Shown piece by piece: positions 1 through 7,400 of a stretch of DNA of 19,008 bases. The translations under genes and the position numbers were made by a program. Position 1 is the first letter of the stretch, and each line of letters opens with the position of its first letter. The stretch comes from UBA6115 sp964629345 (lineage in GTDB: Bacteria > Bacillota > Clostridia > Christensenellales > Aristaeellaceae), in assembly GCA_964629345.1 (NCBI GenBank), contig CAZVSG010000038.1, positions 1-19,008 of the forward strand, given 5' to 3'. The notes beneath the pieces are model-generated. The model saw only the letters and a list, made by a program, of their open reading frames with translations. It did not search any database and was not told the origin of the DNA.

Positions 1-63
1 CGGTAAGGTTACTATTGTGAACATGGTAACAGAGGCATGTTCGATTCCCACCCCCTTACACCA
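1..63 (+). other. tRNA-like 3' end (possible tRNA relic)
   Basis: The segment holds a canonical T-loop (TTCGATT, 40-46) followed by CCCAC (47-51), and ends in ACCA (60-63), as a tRNA would. GTAAGG (3-8) can pair with CCTTAC (54-59). However, the 5' T-stem strand (GCATG, 35-39) does not pair with CCCAC. The acceptor region has one base too many between the T-stem and CCA. No normal D-arm or anticodon loop (U33) can be drawn. It could be a decayed tRNA, the 3' part of a divergent tRNA cut by the window edge, or chance. Confidence 0.25.
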
Positions 64-504
64 TTTGTCGCCGTGGACCGGGCTCTGTTCGCGGCGGCTT
101 TTCATTTCATCCAAAGCCACCTCTCACATGCTCCGTCGCTCCTCCTCTCCCTGCAAAGCCTGCGGATTTTGAAGGGTGAAGACGGGGAACGGTGGAGGAT
201 TTATGCTGTCGCGGACTGCGTGCAACGCACAGCTGTTCTTCCTTATCATACAAAGCCATTCTTACGCACTCTGTGAGCCGTTGATCATTGCGTCGGGTTA
301 TGTTACGATATCATCATGCTCGAGCAGCATTGAATTTGTCTCCGAACGGTCTTCGTAAAAGTAAGATTCCTACAATTTACGGGATCATTCCACACCTGGA
401 AATACTATGCAGCAATGAGCAGGCTGGCCTCTGATCACTGCAACAGGTCTCGCCGGAGATTTGCAAACAAATACTGGAAATACTAAAACTTTTGAGGAAG
501 ATTT
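64..504. other. Non-coding stretch with repeat copy A
   Basis: I see no convincing gene here; the short reading frames lack a ribosome binding site and overlap the repeat. The stretch contains repeat copy A (about 71-217), a perfect palindrome TGCTCGAGCA (317-326), and a 12-bp direct repeat CTGGAAATACTA at 396-407 and 474-485. The second copy of that repeat ends just before the Shine-Dalgarno sequence of the next gene. Confidence 0.6.
71..217 (+). repeat. Intergenic repeat, copy A
   Basis: This block of about 140 bp reappears in the 2212-2400 spacer. Landmarks in order are CCGYGGAC, GCGGCGGCTTTTCATTTCAT (91-110), a CTCTCAC-TGCTC block (121-132), CCTCCTCTCCCTG (141-153), a GGATTTT block, GACGGGGA and GCGGACT (211-217). 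The segment 71-110 is close to 2285-2324, and 136-217 is close to 2212-2293. Both copies lie outside genes. No transposase or terminal inverted repeats are visible. Confidence 0.6.
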
Positions 505-1887
505 ATGAAGAAAAATGAATCAGTTGAAACAATGAGCGGCATCATCAACAGAGGGAAGGCCATGTTATTGGCCGGTTTGGTTTTATTGGGATCATCAGCA
601 TATGGAATGACTGCAACTGCAGAAAACAAAGAGATGATTTCTACGGATTATTTCAGTGGATTTACTTTTGAAAGGTTTCCAATGGAAACGATTTTCGATA
701 TGACCATCCAAGACAGTCAAAGACCTGTCATTCCTGAAGAAATATGGCTGATTCATTTCAAAGACAGGGTTACTTCCAAGAATTTTTATATCCCTGCAAC
801 CATGAAAGAGTTTACAGTAATAAAAGATAAGCAAAAAGATACCAAGAAGAACAAAGCATTATTGGAGGAGGGAAAAGGAATACTGGTATCTGAGTTGAAG
901 GAGTATTTGACAGATTCCTTCATCAAAAAAATAAACTCGGGAGGCAAAAAGTATGAAAAAATCAATATGTATTGTGAATTGATCTCAAACGTCGTCATTG
1001 CGTATTCCAGCACAAATCGTCAGGAAAGACATGTCGATTTTGAATATCTTGCCAAGTATGCCGTTTATGACGGGGATAAAAACAAGGTCTCATCTTCATA
1101 CGCAATATTCCCCTATCGACTGAGGGACTATATAGATATGCAAGTCATTAACAAAGCATTGGATAAAGAGGATGTGCCATATGAATTGCTTGATCAGGAA
1201 ATGACGCTGGAAAGATACCTGACAGACGTGTATATGAGCATTGTTCCTTACAGTTATTGGCCGGCCGATATTGTATATCATCATGATGATACATTCATAC
1301 CGGAGTTCACTGAAGAAAAGAAGAATCAAAGCATTGGATCCATTAATGCCGGCATCGGGTTGGTGATGGACATCAATGATGCATTGGTCAAAATCATTGT
1401 TTACAAGTATGACGAGAACAGCAAGGAATATTTTGATTTCTATACCGGGCAAAGAATGGAACTGGAAAGAGTGGAAGCCTGGTTGGAGATTTATTTTAAA
1501 CCTCATCAACTGGAAGAACCATATAGCATCCTGAGCGGGTATGGCAGCCAGGTTGCAAGAGAGAATCAAATCTTTCTGCCTTTCAGAAGATCCTCATATC
1601 CAATCAAGCTTTTCGAAAAATACACCCAAGAATATCATCAAGAACAAAATAATGAGAAAAAATTTGGACCGTATGATCTGTTGTTCACAATGTTCGAAGA
1701 TATTTCGTATATCACCCGCCTAAGGCCTTATTATGATTTAATAAATAAGGTAAATGAGAATACTGCGATTGGAGAAATGAACGATTACTATTTTGGATTG
1801 CCTTCGAGATACATTATAGATTATACAGGGTTTGATTTCAGCAATAATCCTGATGTCATCAATGCGGAAGAGAGCAAAACAGAGTGA
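505..1887 (+). CDS. Secreted orphan protein, AT-rich
   Basis: I do not recognise this 460-residue protein. The start is supported by GAGGAAG at 494-500. Residues 1-39 look like an export signal: a long polar N-region, a hydrophobic core at about 19-34 (AMLLAGLVLLGSSAYG) and a signal-peptidase-I-like site TATA|EN near 39. There is no lipobox cysteine. The mature part is hydrophilic, rich in Asp, Glu, Lys and aromatic residues, with no further membrane segment, sorting motif, repeat or visible catalytic motif. The base composition is clearly more AT-rich than the GC-rich operon downstream, and A/T-ending codons dominate. That fits horizontal acquisition or a lineage-specific gene. It stands alone between two repeat-bearing spacers, so context gives no function. 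A weak terminator-like hairpin follows. Confidence 0.85.
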   Translation: MKKNESVETMSGIINRGKAMLLAGLVLLGSSAYGMTATAENKEMISTDYFSGFTFERFPMETIFDMTIQDSQRPVIPEEIWLIHFKDRVTSKNFYIPATMKEFTVIKDKQKDTKKNKALLEEGKGILVSELKEYLTDSFIKKINSGGKKYEKINMYCELISNVVIAYSSTNRQERHVDFEYLAKYAVYDGDKNKVSSSYAIFPYRLRDYIDMQVINKALDKEDVPYELLDQEMTLERYLTDVYMSIVPYSYWPADIVYHHDDTFIPEFTEEKKNQSIGSINAGIGLVMDINDALVKIIVYKYDENSKEYFDFYTGQRMELERVEAWLEIYFKPHQLEEPYSILSGYGSQVARENQIFLPFRRSSYPIKLFEKYTQEYHQEQNNEKKFGPYDLLFTMFEDISYITRLRPYYDLINKVNENTAIGEMNDYYFGLPSRYIIDYTGFDFSNNPDVINAEESKTE

Positions 1888-1901
1888 GTCCATATGGGCT
1901 G

Positions 1902-1932
1902 AGTGATTGGGATTTACACATCACTTTTGTTT
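1902..1932 (+). terminator. Weak candidate terminator after the orphan gene
   Basis: AGTGAT (1902-1907) can pair with ATCACT (1920-1925) around a 12-base loop, followed by a T-rich tail starting TTTTGTTT. It sits 15 bases after the stop codon, where a terminator is expected. The stem is short and AT-rich, so efficiency is doubtful. Confidence 0.35.
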
Positions 1933-2092
1933 CTTGCTTCATGTCTGAATGTTCAAACCCCCTGAGGGCACGAAGAGCTATACTTTGATGGTCATTCGTC
2001 CATCATCCCACTGGAGCCGCTTCCTCTGCATCTGCGATAATCCTTGATTTATCAACGCTTCCCGGTGTTTTGCACCCCCTATCTGGAATCGT

Positions 2093-2122
2093 TTGACAGT
2101 TGACGGGGGGGCATTTTATCAT
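2093..2122 (+). promoter_or_regulatory. Sigma-A-like promoter candidate
   Basis: A perfect -35 hexamer TTGACA (2093-2098) is followed after 18 bases by TATCAT (2117-2122), which resembles a -10 box. No gene starts within 600 bases, so it would drive a long leader, a small RNA across the hairpin/repeat region, or nothing. The spacer contains a seven-G run, which is unusual for a promoter. Confidence 0.3.
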
Positions 2123-2167
2123 CTCTCGAGTGATTAGCCACTCGTCTGAGAAAAGTCCGCTCCGCTC

Positions 2168-2197
2168 AGAACCGAGGCTTGCGGGAGCTTCGGTTCT
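2168..2197. other. 12-bp hairpin next to the repeat block
   Basis: AGAACCGAGGCT (2168-2179) pairs with AGCTTCGGTTCT (2186-2197), with one G-U pair and a 6-base loop. No T-run follows on either side, so it is not a standard terminator. It lies directly upstream of repeat copies B and C and may be part of the same repeated element. Confidence 0.55.
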
Positions 2198-2211
2198 TCG
2201 TTACGCTCCCT

Positions 2212-2400
2212 TGCTCCTCCTCTCCCTGGAAAATCTGAGGATTTTTCAGGGGTAGGAACGGGGACAGCGGAGAAAGATATGATGCCGCGGACTTCGCTTT
2301 GCTCGCGGCGGCTTTTCATTTCATTCAAAAAGCAACTCTCACGTGCTCTGTCGCTGCTCTTCTCCCTGAAAGCCTGTGGTTTTCAGGAGCAGGGCGTGAC
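2212..2400 (+). repeat. Intergenic repeat, copies B and C (tandem)
   Basis: Segment 2212-2293 matches the second half of copy A (136-217). From 2285, a new unit begins and matches the first part of copy A (71-170), including the identical GCGGCGGCTTTTCATTTCAT at 2305-2324. The units overlap through a shared CCGCGGACT junction, so the element is chained rather than merely dispersed. Divergence between copies is moderate, with substitutions and short indels. Confidence 0.6.
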
Positions 2401-2636
2401 AGTTGATATTTTTCGCTCCACTCAAGACTGGGATGCCTTTCAAGGGCTCCCGGTTTAACCGCTCCCGCCGCTTCCTTTTCTCATAAAAAAATGATGGCAT
2501 TAAGGGGTAAGGGGGATACCTATCAGCTTCCAGGCCCTTACCATCCGTTGACTGCTGATCGTCTGTCCTGAGCAGGGCGACTTGAAATCTCTGACTGCCG
2601 GAGAAACGCAACATATTCTTTCTTTTCAAACATTTC

Positions 2637-2642
2637 TAAAAT
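2637..2642 (+). promoter_or_regulatory. Candidate -10 box of the regulator/operon promoter
   Basis: TAAAAT matches five of six bases of the consensus -10 hexamer and lies in the AT-rich stretch just upstream of the LacI-family gene. No good -35 hexamer sits 16-18 bases upstream. The operator-like site at 2668 would fall a short way downstream of the transcription start, compatible with repression. Confidence 0.3.
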
Positions 2643-2667
2643 TTTGTACTAAATGGTCAAAAAGCGG

Positions 2668-2683
2668 TTGCGCAATCGTTTCC
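2668..2683 (+). promoter_or_regulatory. Candidate LacI-family operator upstream of the regulator gene
   Basis: TTGCGCAATCG (2668-2678) recurs exactly, in inverted orientation, at 3777-3787 on the other side of the regulator gene. The wider site CGCAATCGTTTCCA (2671-2684) has the central CG and flanking AA/TT of LacI-family operators, and differs from the cre pattern TGNAANCGNWWNCA at only one fixed base. It could therefore bind the local regulator or CcpA. The position just upstream of the regulator start suggests autoregulation. Confidence 0.45.
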
Positions 2684-2724
2684 AATGTGCTATTGTTGCA
2701 TCGATCAAAGAAAAAGAGGAGTCC

Positions 2725-3735
2725 ATGGGACGGACGAAGACTGTAAAACTGAAGGATCTGGCGATGGACCTGGGCGTTTCCGTTTCCACGGTGTCCCGGG
2801 CGATCAGCAACTCCGGCCGTGTCAGCCGGGAAACGAGGGAGCGCATCCTCGCAGCCGTCCGAGAAGCCAACTACACGCCCAACGACGTCGCGCGCTCCCT
2901 GCGCAAGCAGAACGCCATGTCCATCGGCATCATCGTCACCGACATCACCAACAGTTTCTTCGCCTCCGTCATCAAGGGCGCCCAGAGCTACGGCCGGGAC
3001 AAGGGGTACTCCATCCTGCTGAGCAATTCGGATGAAAACGAGCTGTTTGAGGCAGAGGCCATGCAGCTGATGCTGGAAAAGCAGGTTTCTGGGCTCATCC
3101 TTGCCTCCGTCGGCAACAACGCCGGGAAGATCCGGCAGTTCCGCAGCCTCGGCATCCCCATCGTGTTCATTGACAACATCCCCTCATCGCAGGGGCAGTA
3201 CGACACGGTGACGACCGACAACCGCAACGCCGCCCGCCTGCTCGCGGGGAAATTGATCCAGAAAGGGTACCGGGACATCGGCATGATCACCGGCCCCCTG
3301 AACCAGTCCAGCGGACGGCAGCGGTATGAGGGTTTTCTGGCCGCGATGGCGGAACACGGTCTGCCCGTCCGACCGGAGTGGGTCCGGCAGGGGGACTTCA
3401 AGATGGAAAGCGGCATCCGCTGCATGGAGGACATCCTGGCCCTGCCCGAATGCCCGCGCGCCGTGCTCATCTCCAACAACTACATGGCCTACGGCGCGGT
3501 CCGGGCTGTCAAGGCCGAGGGCAAAACCATCCCCAGGGATATCGCGGTCGCGGCCTTTGACACGGACGATGTCACTTCGCTGGTTTCCCCCGCCATCGCC
3601 ACCATGAACCAGGCCGCGGAGGAGATCGGGGAGAAGGCGGCGGAAGTCCTGATCTCCCGGATGGACGCGGCCGGCACGAAGCCCGCCGTCAACCTCATCC
3701 TTGAACCGGTCTTCCGGGACGGTGAATCCTGGTAG
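2725..3735 (+). CDS. LacI/GalR-family transcriptional regulator
   Basis: This is a 336-residue sugar-responsive repressor of normal family length. Residues about 8-27 form the LacI helix-turn-helix (LKDLAMDLGVSVSTVSRAIS), followed by the hinge-helix segment (TPNDVARSLRKQ, about 51-62). A periplasmic-binding-protein-like effector domain follows (SIGIIVTDITNSFF onward, ending with the FRDGESW tail). I chose the ATG at 2725 because it gives the usual short N-terminus before the HTH and is preceded by AGAGGAG, although spacing is only 3 bases. An ATG at 2653 would add 24 unrelated residues. It is the first gene of the cluster, 95 bases before the first transporter gene, and is flanked by two operator-like sites. 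It probably represses the operon and itself; the effector is presumably the imported sugar or a derivative. Confidence 0.93.
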   Translation: MGRTKTVKLKDLAMDLGVSVSTVSRAISNSGRVSRETRERILAAVREANYTPNDVARSLRKQNAMSIGIIVTDITNSFFASVIKGAQSYGRDKGYSILLSNSDENELFEAEAMQLMLEKQVSGLILASVGNNAGKIRQFRSLGIPIVFIDNIPSSQGQYDTVTTDNRNAARLLAGKLIQKGYRDIGMITGPLNQSSGRQRYEGFLAAMAEHGLPVRPEWVRQGDFKMESGIRCMEDILALPECPRAVLISNNYMAYGAVRAVKAEGKTIPRDIAVAAFDTDDVTSLVSPAIATMNQAAEEIGEKAAEVLISRMDAAGTKPAVNLILEPVFRDGESW

Positions 3736-3772
3736 GCCCGCACAGGAATCAGCTTTTTATTTTTCCGATGGA

Positions 3773-3787
3773 CAATCGATTGCGCAA
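3773..3787 (+). promoter_or_regulatory. Candidate operator between regulator and transporter genes
   Basis: CAATCGATTG (3773-3782) is a perfect 10-bp palindrome centred on CG, the typical LacI-family geometry. It overlaps CGATTGCGCAA (3777-3787), the exact reverse complement of the site at 2668-2678. It lies 43 bases before the start of the first ABC ATPase, so bound regulator could block transcription into the transport genes or loop to the upstream site. Confidence 0.5.
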
Positions 3788-3830
3788 GACCGGCCGGCCA
3801 GGCCCGGACGGCATGGGGGGAGAATCATCC

Positions 3831-5354
3831 ATGACCCAGAACCTGATCCGCATGAGCGGCATCAACAAGGAGTTTCCCGGCGTCAGGGCCCTGAAACAGG
3901 CCCGTTTCGAGCTGAATCAGGGTGAAGTGCACGCCCTGGTGGGCGAAAACGGCGCGGGGAAATCCACCCTGATGAAGGTTCTGACCGGGGTGTACCGCAA
4001 GGATGCGGGGCAGATCTTCCTGAAGAACCGCGAGGTCGATATTCCGGACGTCAGGACCTCCCAAAGCATGGGCATCGTGATGATCCACCAGGAACTCAAC
4101 CTCATGAACCACCTGACGGTCGCGCAGAACATCTTCATCGGGCGTGAGGAGCGGGGGAAGGTCCCCTTTCTGCTCAACGATTCCATGCTGAACAAAAAGG
4201 CCCGGGAGATCATGGACCGGCTGAACATGGACATCGACCCCACCCTGCGCGTAAGCAGCCTGAGCGTCGCCAAGCAGCAGATGATCGAGATCGCCAAGGC
4301 CCTTTCCTACAACTCCGAGATCATCATCATGGATGAGCCGACCGCCTCGCTGACGGACACGGAGATCATGGACCTGTTCTCTGTCATCCGGATCCTGCGG
4401 GATGAGGGCAAGGGCATCGTGTACATTTCCCACCGCCTGGATGAACTGAAGCAGATCTCCGACCGGATCACCGTGATGCGCGACGGGGAGACCATCGATA
4501 CCCTGCCGACCGCCGGAGCGGCCATCGGTGAGATCATCCGCCTGATGGTGGGCAGGGAGCTGTTTGTGGAAAAGACGGGTTCCACACTGCCCAAGGACGC
4601 CCCGGTGCTGCTGGAAGCCCGCGGCATCCGGCGCGGCAGGATGGTCAACAACGTATCCTTCAAAGTCCGCAGGGGCGAGATCCTGGGCTTCGCGGGGCTG
4701 GTCGGGGCCGGGCGCACCGAGACGGCGCGCGCGGTCTACGGCGCGGACAGGATCACGGAGGGAGAGATCCTGGTGAACGGCCGGCCCGTCCGGATCCAGG
4801 AACCGTCCGATGCGGTAAAGCACGGCATCGCCTACCTGAGCGAGGACCGGAAACAGTTCGGCCTGATGCTGGGGCTGGACGTGCAGGCCAACATCGCCAT
4901 GGCCTCCATGAAAGACTTCCTGAGGGGCAAGGCCTTCATCAGGTTCGGAAAGGTCAGGAGGAACGCGGAGGAGCTGACCCGGAACCTTGACATCAGAACG
5001 CCTTCCGTGAGCCAGCTGGCCCGCTTCCTGTCAGGCGGAAACCAGCAGAAGGTGGTGCTGGCCAAATGGCTTACCCGCAACTGCGACATCCTGATCTTTG
5101 ACGAGCCGACGCGCGGCATCGACGTGGGCGCGAAAAGCGAGATCTACAGGCTGCTCAGGGAGCTGGCCGTCCAGGGCAAGGCCATTCTCCTCATCTCATC
5201 GGAGCTGCCGGAGATCATCCGCCTGTGTGACCGCGTGATGGTCATGTGCGAGGGCCGGGTGACGGGCGAAGTGGAAGGGGACGGGATCAACCAGCAGCGG
5301 ATCATGGAGTACGCCACGGCAAGGGATGAAATCAAGCGGGAGGCTTTGAAATGA
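3831..5354 (+). CDS. Sugar ABC transporter ATPase (RbsA/MglA type), system 1
   Basis: This 507-residue cytoplasmic protein is a tandem ATPase that powers sugar import by the ribose/galactose class. NBD1 has Walker A GENGAGKST (about 38-46), the degenerate signature LSVAKQQ and Walker B IIIMDEPTASL. NBD2 has the usual degenerate P-loop (GLVGAGRTE), an intact signature LSGGNQQKVVLAKW and Walker B ILIFDEPTRGIDVGAK. This asymmetry is normal for RbsA/MglA. I chose ATG 3831 because GGGGGGAGA ends 7 bases before it and the protein then begins just ahead of the conserved INKEFPGV segment. An upstream ATG at 3768 would place 21 odd residues in front and overlap the operator-like site. The stop overlaps the permease start by ATGA (5351-5354), indicating translational coupling. 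Confidence 0.95.
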   Translation: MTQNLIRMSGINKEFPGVRALKQARFELNQGEVHALVGENGAGKSTLMKVLTGVYRKDAGQIFLKNREVDIPDVRTSQSMGIVMIHQELNLMNHLTVAQNIFIGREERGKVPFLLNDSMLNKKAREIMDRLNMDIDPTLRVSSLSVAKQQMIEIAKALSYNSEIIIMDEPTASLTDTEIMDLFSVIRILRDEGKGIVYISHRLDELKQISDRITVMRDGETIDTLPTAGAAIGEIIRLMVGRELFVEKTGSTLPKDAPVLLEARGIRRGRMVNNVSFKVRRGEILGFAGLVGAGRTETARAVYGADRITEGEILVNGRPVRIQEPSDAVKHGIAYLSEDRKQFGLMLGLDVQANIAMASMKDFLRGKAFIRFGKVRRNAEELTRNLDIRTPSVSQLARFLSGGNQQKVVLAKWLTRNCDILIFDEPTRGIDVGAKSEIYRLLRELAVQGKAILLISSELPEIIRLCDRVMVMCEGRVTGEVEGDGINQQRIMEYATARDEIKREALK

Positions 5355-6319
5355 AAAAAACGCTGTTTAATAAGGCCGGGACACAAAAACTGATCATCCT
5401 GGGCACCCTGGTCGTGCTGTTTGCCTTCTTTTCCATTATGCGGCCCAATTTCGCAAGCTACCTGAACCTGATGACCATCGCGCTGTCCACCTGCGTCAAC
5501 GGCATCCTGGCCCTGGGCGCCACCTTCGTCATCACCTCCGGGGGCATCGACCTGTCCCTGGGCACAACGATGACCTTCTGCTCGGTGATGAGCGGGGTGT
5601 CCTTCGTATCCTGGGGCTTTCCCATCTGGCTGGCCGTCCTGTTCGGTTTTCTGGTGGGGGCCGTGTGCGGCGGCATCAGCGGCTTCGGGATCACCAAGAT
5701 GAAGCTGCCGCCCTTCATCGCGACCATGGCCATGCAGATGATGACCAAGGGCCTTTCCCTGGTCGTGTCCGGCATCAAGCCCGTCTACTTCACGGCGGCG
5801 CCGGGCTACAAGAACATCGCCATGGGCAACTTCCTGGGCATCGAAGGCTTTTACACGGCGTTCATCCTGTTCATCCTGATCATCGGCGGGGCATACCTTC
5901 TCTATTCCAAGACCCTGCTGGGTCGCTATACCACGGCCATCGGCTCCAACCAGGAGGCGGCGCGGCTGTCCGGCATCAAGACGGACAAGTGGAAGATTCT
6001 GATCTACATGGTCTGCGGCATTTTCAGCGCCGCGGCGGGACTGATCATGAGCTCGCGCCTGGGCTCCGCCCAGCCGCAGTTGGGCGCGGGGTATGAGCTT
6101 GAGGCGATCGCGGCGGCTGTCATCGGCGGAACAAGCATGTCAGGGGGTGAGGGAACGATCATAGGGACTGTCATCGGGGCGTTCATTATTTCTGTACTGA
6201 CCAATGGGCTGCGAACCATGGCCGTATCAACGGAATGGCAAACTGTTGTCACCGGTTTCGTGCTGGCTCTTGCCGTCTACTTCGACAAACTCCGGCGCCA
6301 GCGGCAGGAGAAAGCCTGA
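5351..6319 (+). CDS. Sugar ABC transporter permease (RbsC type), system 1
   Basis: This 322-residue integral membrane protein belongs to the BPD_transp_2 branch that forms the channel of ribose/xylose/galactose importers. Hydrophobic segments run throughout, from residue 14 (LIILGTLVVLFAFFSI) to the C-terminal stretch before the basic tail KLRRQRQEKA. The conserved GGIDLSLG lies at about 64-71, and the ATPase-contact loop GSNQEAARLSGI at about 198-209. GGGAGG lies 7 bases before the ATG, and the start overlaps the ATPase stop by 4 bases. It should pair with the ATPase just upstream and the binding protein(s) just downstream. The substrate cannot be read from the sequence. Confidence 0.95.
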   Translation: MKKTLFNKAGTQKLIILGTLVVLFAFFSIMRPNFASYLNLMTIALSTCVNGILALGATFVITSGGIDLSLGTTMTFCSVMSGVSFVSWGFPIWLAVLFGFLVGAVCGGISGFGITKMKLPPFIATMAMQMMTKGLSLVVSGIKPVYFTAAPGYKNIAMGNFLGIEGFYTAFILFILIIGGAYLLYSKTLLGRYTTAIGSNQEAARLSGIKTDKWKILIYMVCGIFSAAAGLIMSSRLGSAQPQLGAGYELEAIAAAVIGGTSMSGGEGTIIGTVIGAFIISVLTNGLRTMAVSTEWQTVVTGFVLALAVYFDKLRRQRQEKA

Positions 6320-6358
6320 GACCGTGATGGAACAAACCAATCAACCAAGGAGGAAACT

Positions 6359-7333
6359 ATGAAAAGACTGTTGGGACTCCTGCTCGTTCTCGTGCTGATC
6401 CTCTCCGGGACCGCTCTGGCTGAAAGCGCAAAACCGCTGGAGGGGAAGTTTATCCCCGTGCTGCCCTTGGGCGTCGCCCATCAGTTCTGGCAGGCTGTGA
6501 AACTCGGCGCCGAGCAGGCGGCTGAGGAGTACGGCGTGGAGATCGTCTTTGACGGTCCGGAAGCTGAGACCATGGTTGACAAGCAGGTGGATATCCTGCG
6601 CGCCAACCTGTCCAATGAGAACCTGGTCGCCGTCGCCATGGCCGCCATCGACATCGAATCCGTCCGCACCCTGCTCGAGGCCGAAAAGGCCAAAGGGATC
6701 CCGGTCGTCGGCTTTGACGCGGGCATCGGGGCGGTCGCGGACATCAACTGCTCCACGTCCAACTACGCCGCGGGCGAACTGGCCGCGCAGAACGCCATCC
6801 GGATTTTGGGCACGGAAGGCAAGATCGCCGTTGTCGGCCACAGCCAGACCGTGGTGGATGCCGTCGCGCGCGTGCAGGGCTTTATTGACTACATCAAGGC
6901 CAACTCCAGCATCCAGATCGTTGACACCCAGTACGGCGACGGCGATCACCTCCGCTCCGCGGACATCGCCAAGTCCATGATGATCGCCAACCCGGACATC
7001 GACCTGATCTACGCCTCCAACGAGGGAGCCTGCGTGGGTGCCTACAACGGCCTGCAGGAGATCGGGATGATCGGCAAAGTGCTCCTCATCGGCTTTGACT
7101 CCTCCGCCGCCCTGAAAGCCGGCGTCCGTTCGGGCGAGATCGCCGGGGCCATCGCGCAGGATCCGGTCGGCATGGGTTACATTGCCGTTGCCACCGCCTG
7201 CAAACTCGCGCTGGGCGAAACGGTTGAAAGCGTCCCGGATGCCAACGGCGTTCCCTTCATCGACACCGGCTGCTACTGGTACGACGCGGGCAACATGGAC
7301 GAAGCCCACATCGCGCCGCTGCTCTACGACTGA
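6359..7333 (+). CDS. Sugar-binding protein of the ABC transporter (RbsB-like) 1
   Basis: This 324-residue exported substrate-binding protein has the two-lobe Peripla_BP_4 fold of ribose-type importers. It has a signal peptide (LLGLLLVLVLILSGTALA|ES, cleavage near 21) with no cysteine, so it is not an obvious lipoprotein. Family motifs visible are the opening VLPLGVAHQFWQAVKLGAEQAAEEYG, a first-lobe GIPVVGFDAGI, the second-lobe VVGHSQTVVDAVARVQGF, and GFDSSAALKAGVRSGEIAGAIAQDPVGMGY near the hinge. A strong AAGGAGG precedes the ATG. It starts 39 bases after permease 1. A second, clearly different binding protein follows at once, so the two may serve the two transporters here or widen substrate range. 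The ligand is unknown. Confidence 0.93.
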   Translation: MKRLLGLLLVLVLILSGTALAESAKPLEGKFIPVLPLGVAHQFWQAVKLGAEQAAEEYGVEIVFDGPEAETMVDKQVDILRANLSNENLVAVAMAAIDIESVRTLLEAEKAKGIPVVGFDAGIGAVADINCSTSNYAAGELAAQNAIRILGTEGKIAVVGHSQTVVDAVARVQGFIDYIKANSSIQIVDTQYGDGDHLRSADIAKSMMIANPDIDLIYASNEGACVGAYNGLQEIGMIGKVLLIGFDSSAALKAGVRSGEIAGAIAQDPVGMGYIAVATACKLALGETVESVPDANGVPFIDTGCYWYDAGNMDEAHIAPLLYD

Positions 7334-7338
7334 GGAAT

Positions 7339-7360
7339 AAAGGCGCGGGACCGCGCTTTT
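7339..7360 (+). terminator. Hairpin with short T-run between the two binding-protein genes
   Basis: AAAGGCGCGG (7339-7348) pairs with CCGCGCTTTT (7351-7360) with one bulged G. The two-base gap means the innermost pairs must open to make a loop. Four T's lie at the stem's end. It may act as a partial attenuator, or as a stabilising 3' end for the first binding-protein message. Confidence 0.4.
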
Positions 7361-7400
7361 AGGCAGACTGGCACCCACTATATGAAAGGAAGGAAACCAA

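Larger units (their letters stand above)
1888..2724. other. Gene-poor spacer: repeats, hairpins, regulator leader
   Basis: This spacer separates the AT-rich orphan gene from the operon, and I see no credible gene in it. It holds repeat copies B and C (2212-2400), a small hairpin (TGATGG 1986-1991 with CCATCA 2000-2005), a 12-bp hairpin at 2168-2197, and an 8-bp inverted repeat (GGTAAGGG 2506-2513 with CCCTTACC 2535-2542). Promoter-like hexamers lie at 2093-2122 and 2637-2642, and an operator-like site at 2668-2683. The last 100 bases before the regulator gene are AT-rich, as expected of a promoter region. Confidence 0.6.

Noticed and set aside
37..276. Short open frame overlapping the tRNA-like end and repeat copy A
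   Set aside because: It has no ribosome binding site, its sequence is the repeat itself, and the second repeat copy does not keep the frame.
2134..2629. Two minus-strand short open frames (2134-2328, 2339-2629)
   Set aside because: They coincide with repeat copies and hairpins, lack ribosome binding sites and have no protein-like composition. They are best read as repeat-derived chance frames.
3768..3830. Upstream ATG for ATPase 1
   Set aside because: The added residues are Arg/Gly/Pro-rich and unlike RbsA, the region contains the operator-like palindrome, and ATG 3831 has the better ribosome binding site.
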